From Pseudomonas sp. MPC6 (lineage in GTDB: Bacteria; Pseudomonadota; Gammaproteobacteria; Pseudomonadales; Pseudomonadaceae), in NCBI RefSeq assembly GCF_006094435.1, contig NZ_CP034783.1:5297001-5361000 (forward strand): DNA of 64,000 nt, written 5' to 3'. This document shows, one piece after another, positions 60,145-64,000 of the stretch (position 1 is its first letter; the number at the start of each line of letters is the position of its first letter). Position numbers and translations under genes: made by a program. A model generated the notes under the pieces. That model searched no databases. It was not told the origin of the DNA and saw nothing but the letters and a program-made list of their open reading frames with translations.

Positions 60145-61659
60145 ATGGATACTCTTGGCTATTTGGGTCAGGGCTTCGGCGTCGCGCTGAGCCCGTACAA
60201 CCTGGTGACCGCACTGTGCGGCACCCTCATCGGCACCGTCGTTGGCCTGCTGCCGGGCCTGGGCCCGATCAACGGCGTGGCGTTGCTGATTCCGATCGCG
60301 TTCGCCCTCGGCCTGCCACCGGAGTCGGCGCTGATCCTGCTGGCGGCGGTGTACCTGGGTTGCGAATACGGCGGCCGGATCAGCTCGATCCTGCTGAACA
60401 TTCCAGGCGAAGCCTCCACCGTGATGACCACCCTCGACGGTTACCCGATGGCCCGCAAAGGCCTGGCCGGTGTGGCCCTGTCGCTGTCGGCGTGGAGTTC
60501 GTTCATCGGTGCGTTCATCGCCACCTGCGGCATGGTGCTGTTCGCCCCGCTACTGGCGAAATGGGCGATCGCCTTCGGACCGGCGGAATATTTCGTGCTG
60601 ATGGTGTTCGCGATTGTCTGTCTCGGCGGCATGGCCGGTGACCGTCCGCTCAAGACCTTCATTGCGGCGCTCATCGGTCTGTTTCTGTCGAGCGTCGGGA
60701 TCGATGCCAACAGCGGCGTGTACCGTTTCACCGGGGACAACATCCATCTGACTGACGGCATTCAGTTCGTCGTGCTGGTATTGGGCCTGTTCTCCATCAG
60801 CGAAATCCTCCTGCTGCTGGAAAAAACCCATCGCGGCCAGGAAGCGGTGAAGGCCACTGGACGCATGATGTTCAACTTCAAGGAAGCCTCGGCGGTGTTC
60901 CTGGTAAATATCCGTTGCGGTTTGCTGGGTTTCATCATGGGCGTGTTGCCGGGCGCTGGCGCAACATTGGCCAGTGCGGTGGCCTACATGACCGAGAAAC
61001 GTATCGCCGGCGCCAAGGGCACGTTCGGACAAGGCGATATGCGTGGCCTCGCGGCACCGGAAACCGCCATCGGTGGTGCAGCCTGCGGTGCACTGGTGCC
61101 GATGCTGACCCTTGGCGTTCCGGGTTCGGGCACTACGGCGGTGATGATCGGCGCGCTGTCGCTGTACAACATCACCCCCGGCCCGCTGCTGTTCCAACAG
61201 CAACCGGACATTGTCTGGGGCCTGATCGCTTCGTTGTTCGTCGCCAACATCATGCTGGTGATCCTCAACATCCCGATGATCCGCATTTTCACGCGCATCC
61301 TCGCCGTGCCGAACTGGGCGCTGGTGCCGGTCATCGCCATCATCACCGGGATTGGCGTCTACGCGGTGCATGCCACCACCTTCGACCTGTTCCTGATGAT
61401 CGGCATCGGCATCTTCGGCTACATCCTGCGCAAGCTGGACTTCCCGTTGTCGCCCGTACTGCTGGGCTTCATCCTCGGCGGCCTGATGGAACAGAACCTG
61501 CGGCGCGCGCTGTCGATTTCCAACGGCGCACTGGAAATCCTCTGGTCGAGCCCGATCACTTTCGGCGTCTGGGTACTGACCGCGTTGATGCTGCTGATGC
61601 CGCTGCTGCGGATCTGGCGCAAACGTTCGGTCGCCCGGCGCGCCCTCGCCGATGTCTGA
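60145..61659 (+). CDS. tctA: Tripartite tricarboxylate transporter large membrane subunit TctA
   Basis: A 504-residue membrane protein with about 12 segments. Family motifs are GLLPGLGPINGVALLIPI (about 32-49), GGRISSILLNIPGEASTVMT (about 74-93) and GVLPGAGATLASAVAY (about 268-283). It is the sodium- or proton-driven translocating subunit with TctB and TctC. Starts 1 bp after the tctB stop and overlaps the AbrB-type gene by 8 bp. Confidence 0.94.
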   Translation: MDTLGYLGQGFGVALSPYNLVTALCGTLIGTVVGLLPGLGPINGVALLIPIAFALGLPPESALILLAAVYLGCEYGGRISSILLNIPGEASTVMTTLDGYPMARKGLAGVALSLSAWSSFIGAFIATCGMVLFAPLLAKWAIAFGPAEYFVLMVFAIVCLGGMAGDRPLKTFIAALIGLFLSSVGIDANSGVYRFTGDNIHLTDGIQFVVLVLGLFSISEILLLLEKTHRGQEAVKATGRMMFNFKEASAVFLVNIRCGLLGFIMGVLPGAGATLASAVAYMTEKRIAGAKGTFGQGDMRGLAAPETAIGGAACGALVPMLTLGVPGSGTTAVMIGALSLYNITPGPLLFQQQPDIVWGLIASLFVANIMLVILNIPMIRIFTRILAVPNWALVPVIAIITGIGVYAVHATTFDLFLMIGIGIFGYILRKLDFPLSPVLLGFILGGLMEQNLRRALSISNGALEILWSSPITFGVWVLTALMLLMPLLRIWRKRSVARRALADV

Positions 61660-62692
61660 TCGAATTCCGTTCAAAGCCTGGTGGGGAACTCCGCTGGTCG
61701 GTCTGCTGGGCGGTTACCTCGCCAGCCAGATCGGCTGGCCGCTGCCGTGGATGGTCGGCTCGTTGCTGGCGATCATCCTGGTGCGGTGCCTGACCCCCTG
61801 GCAATTGGCGGAAATCCCTGGCGGACGCAAGGTCGGCCAGTGGATCATCGGCATCGGTATCGGCCTGCACTTCACCCCGCTGGTGATGGAGCAGGTGCTG
61901 AGCCACTTCGGCTTGATCTTCTTCGGTGCGTTGATCACCAGCCTGTCGGCGGTGGTCGGGGTCTGGTTGATGCGGCGCACCGGCGAGGACCGCGCCACGG
62001 CGTTCTTTTCCAGCATGCCCGGCGGCTCCGGGGAGATGGTCAACCTCGGTGCGCGTAATGGCGCGGTGCTCAGCCGGGTGGCGGCGGGGCAAAGCCTGCG
62101 GGTGTTGGTGGTGGTGCTGTGCGTGCCGGCTGCGTTCAAGTATTTGCTGGGCGACGGTGCACCGGTGTTCCATCCGAGCGCTGTCGACTGGCGGTGGCTG
62201 GCCTTTCTATTACCGGCAGGCGCGTTGGCGGCGTGGCTGTGGGAGCGCCTTCGTCAACCCAATCCGTGGCTGTTCGGGCCGTTGCTGGTCAGCGCAGCGG
62301 TGAGCATCGGTTGGGACCTGCACATCGGCTTGCCCAATGGCGGCAGCCAGATCGGCCAATGGCTGATCGGCAGCGGCTTGGGGTGCCACTTCAATCGGCA
62401 GTTTTTCCGTCGCGCACCGTCGTTCATGGGCCGGACATTGATCGGCACTGTGTTGACCATGTTGATCGCTACGCTGGCAGCCCTGGGCTTGAGTGCGTTG
62501 ACCCATCTGGATCTGCGCTCGCTGACCCTGGGCATGATGCCCGGCGGGATTGCGGAGATGAGCCTTACCGCTGAAACCCTGCAGCTGTCGGTGCCGTTGG
62601 TGACGGCGATGCAGGTGATGCGGTTGTTGTTTGTGTTGTTTCTGGCGGAGCCGTTGTTCAAGTATTGGGACCGTCAGCCGGATTCTGTCTGA
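61652..62692 (+). CDS. AbrB family (COG3180) membrane transporter
   Basis: A 346-residue protein with about nine to ten membrane segments and an internal repeat: PWMVGSLLAIILVR and SSMPGGSGEMVNLGARNG in the first half, GMMPGGIAEMSLTAETL in the second. This pattern fits the AbrB/putative ammonia monooxygenase family, a membrane family of unclear role unrelated to the Bacillus AbrB regulator. It overlaps tctA by 8 bp, so it belongs to the tct operon and may aid the same transport process. Confidence 0.85.
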   Translation: MSDRIPFKAWWGTPLVGLLGGYLASQIGWPLPWMVGSLLAIILVRCLTPWQLAEIPGGRKVGQWIIGIGIGLHFTPLVMEQVLSHFGLIFFGALITSLSAVVGVWLMRRTGEDRATAFFSSMPGGSGEMVNLGARNGAVLSRVAAGQSLRVLVVVLCVPAAFKYLLGDGAPVFHPSAVDWRWLAFLLPAGALAAWLWERLRQPNPWLFGPLLVSAAVSIGWDLHIGLPNGGSQIGQWLIGSGLGCHFNRQFFRRAPSFMGRTLIGTVLTMLIATLAALGLSALTHLDLRSLTLGMMPGGIAEMSLTAETLQLSVPLVTAMQVMRLLFVLFLAEPLFKYWDRQPDSV

Positions 62693-62703
62693 TGGACCGA
62701 GTC

Positions 62704-62784
62704 GCTTCATTCGCGAGCAAGCCCGCTCCCACAGGAGGCTCGCGTGATCCTTGTGGGAGCGGGCTTGCTCGCGAAGGGGCCAGC
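62704..62784. repeat. REPIN-like inverted pair (GTGGGAGCGGGCTTGCTCGCGA type)
   Basis: TTCGCGAGCAAGCCCGCTCC CACAGG at 62710-62735 faces CTTGTGGGAGCGGGCTTGCT CGCGAAGGGG at about 62751-62780. Very close to a perfect inverted repeat. Between the convergent AbrB-type and ung genes. Confidence 0.85.
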
Positions 62785-62796
62785 GCGGTCAACGCA

Positions 62797-63489
62797 TCAA
62801 ACCGGCGGCAACCGCCACTCGATCGGCGTCTCGCCATTCTGCTCCAGAAACTTGTTGGTCCGGCTGAAATGCCCGCAGCCCAGAAAACCACGGTAAGCGG
62901 ACAACGGCGACGGATGCACCGACGTCAGCACCAGGTGCTTGGTCGCATCGATCAGTTTCTGTTTGCTCTGGGCATGGGCGCCCCACAGCATGAACACCAG
63001 ATGCGGCTGCTGCTGGCTGACCACTTCAATGATCCGGTCGGTGAAGAATTGCCAGCCCTTATCCTTGTGCGCATTGGCGTTGGCGCGCTCCACCGTCATG
63101 GTGGTGTTGAGCATCAGCACGCCCTGCTCGGCCCAGCTTTGCAGGTAACCGTGGCTCGGGATATCGATGTTCAGGTCGCGCTTCAATTCTTTATAGATGT
63201 TCACCAGCGATGGCGGTGCCGGTACGCCCGGTTGCACCGAGAAACACAGGCCGTGGGCCTGGCCGGGGCCGTGGTACGGATCCTGGCCGAGGATGACCAC
63301 CTTGACCTTGTCCAGCGGCGTCGAGTTGAGCGCGTTGAAAATCATCGGGCCCGGCGGATAGATCTCCTTGCCCGCCGCGCGCTCCTGCTGCAGGAAGTTA
63401 CGCAACTCTGCCATGTAAGGCTGGTCGAATTCCGCACGCAGTGCCTCCTTCCAGCTCGGTTCGAGTTTGATACGGTCGTCAGCAGTCAT
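62797..63489 (-). CDS. ung: Uracil-DNA glycosylase (family 1)
   Basis: A 230-residue enzyme removing uracil from DNA. The water-activating motif [18 protein letters not shown] has Asp70, and the Leu-intercalation loop is [19 protein letters not shown] with the catalytic His. Further: [10 protein letters not shown] and [12 protein letters not shown]. Length matches the family. Divergent from the enoyl-CoA hydratase gene. Confidence 0.96.
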   Translation of the reverse strand: MTADDRIKLEPSWKEALRAEFDQPYMAELRNFLQQERAAGKEIYPPGPMIFNALNSTPLDKVKVVILGQDPYHGPGQAHGLCFSVQPGVPAPPSLVNIYKELKRDLNIDIPSHGYLQSWAEQGVLMLNTTMTVERANANAHKDKGWQFFTDRIIEVVSQQQPHLVFMLWGAHAQSKQKLIDATKHLVLTSVHPSPLSAYRGFLGCGHFSRTNKFLEQNGETPIEWRLPPV

Positions 63490-63621
63490 GGTTACATCCG
63501 GCTAAAACAATGGGGCGAACCCTAGGAAAGCTGACCCTGCTTGTCAATTGATCTGACGCAGAACCGGCACTTTCCTGAACAGCGATCATACTGAACGCTC
63601 AAATTCCCGATCGAGGTCACG

Positions 63622-64000
63622 ATGAATCTGCACTTCGAAGAACTCACCGGCACCGACGGCGCACGCATCGGCGTTGCCAGCCTGGATGCCGAAAAATCCC
63701 TCAACGCCTTGTCCCTGCCAATGATAAGCGCCCTGCGCGATCAACTGGAGGCCTGGGCCAAGGAGCCGCAAATCGTCTGTGTCGTGTTGCGTGGCAACGG
63801 CACCAAGGCCTTTTGCGCCGGTGGCGAAGTCCGCAGCCTGGTGGAAGCCTGTCGCGCTCACCCGGGTGAAGTGCCGCCCTTGGCCGCGCACTTCTTCGCC
63901 GCGGAATATCGCCTGGACTACATGTTGCACACCTACCCCAAACCGCTGATCTGCTGGGGGCATGGTTACGTGCTGGGCGGCGGCATGGGGCTGCTGCAAG
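63622..64000 (+). CDS. Enoyl-CoA hydratase/isomerase family protein (partial)
   Basis: Only the first 126 residues are in the window; the gene runs off the right edge. The crotonase fold is visible: SLNALSLPMISAL, VLRGNGTKAFCAGGEVRSLV (oxyanion-hole region) and HGYVLGGGMGLL at the end. The GGEVRSLVEACRAH region suggests the 3-hydroxyisobutyryl-CoA hydrolase-like branch, not certain. GAGG lies 6 bp before ATG 63622. Confidence 0.85.
   Translation, partial: MNLHFEELTGTDGARIGVASLDAEKSLNALSLPMISALRDQLEAWAKEPQIVCVVLRGNGTKAFCAGGEVRSLVEACRAHPGEVPPLAAHFFAAEYRLDYMLHTYPKPLICWGHGYVLGGGMGLLQ

Overview
The window looks like a chromosome segment of a fluorescent Pseudomonas (P. fluorescens group). The evidence is the gene set and gene order (algU-mucA-mucB-mucD, purC/bamC/dapA behind tRNA-Ser, tctDE/tctCBA, rnd-ycgL, sdhE-ygfX), the high-GC coding sequence, and many short palindromic intergenic repeats of three Pseudomonas REP/REPIN-like types. 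No IS element, prophage, integrase, CRISPR array, rRNA or plasmid replication gene was seen.

Layout. 0-25.3 kb is mostly housekeeping and accessory metabolism: MoxR/CoxE-type ATPase-VWA pair, 5-oxoprolinase subunits pxpBC with a divergent LysR regulator, a YafJ-like amidotransferase operon, oligopeptidase B, a YajD nuclease, a TrmH-type methyltransferase, a degenerate M1-like peptidase, RNase D/YcgL, an EptA-like lipid A transferase, a PuuA-like glutamine synthetase, a CynX-type transporter, and two LysR genes around a CHM isomerase. 25.4-39.2 kb is an accessory block: a TacAT-like toxin-antitoxin pair, a light-response/membrane-lipid cluster (26.5-34.4 kb), a sulfatase with a FadL-type porin, a HicB antitoxin with a decapitated hicA, a structured RNA-like element, and tRNA-Ser(CGA). 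39.4-64 kb is core: purC-MBL hydrolase-bamC-dapA, gcvR-bcp, a PerM-type permease, a TusA-like protein, bepA, the mucD-mucB-mucA-algU envelope-stress operon (no mucC), nadB, ygfX-sdhE, ygfZ, an HDOD protein, tctED and tctCBA with an AbrB-family transporter, ung, and the start of an enoyl-CoA hydratase gene.

The most interesting system is the 26.5-34.4 kb cluster. A MerR-family regulator without a visible cobalamin motif (class II LitR/PplR-like) is divergent from a short LOV photoreceptor whose cysteine lies at residue 53, as I recall for P. putida SB1-LOV. Next to them are an SDR, a flavin amine-oxidase-like protein, DUF1365, a cyclopropane/furan fatty-acid-type methyltransferase, DUF2878, and a convergent pair (chalcone-isomerase-like, DUF3833 lipoprotein). 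Three sites match T(G/A)TACA-N12-TGTA(C/T)A exactly: two in tandem, 51 bp apart, before the plus-strand operon and one before the minus-strand pair. This implies one light-controlled regulon that remodels membrane lipids. No photolyase gene is in the window.

Other structural signals: a diverged copy of the tRNA-Ser terminator at 25.36 kb may mark the left edge of the accessory block. A 33-nt repeat is shared between 26.49 and 38.67 kb, the second copy lying at the break point of hicA. An RNA-like element at 38.80-38.99 kb has mutually exclusive pairings. Three half-sites at 11-bp spacing lie upstream of tctCBA. All functional statements are from reading the sequence and from knowledge of families; no search or folding program was run.
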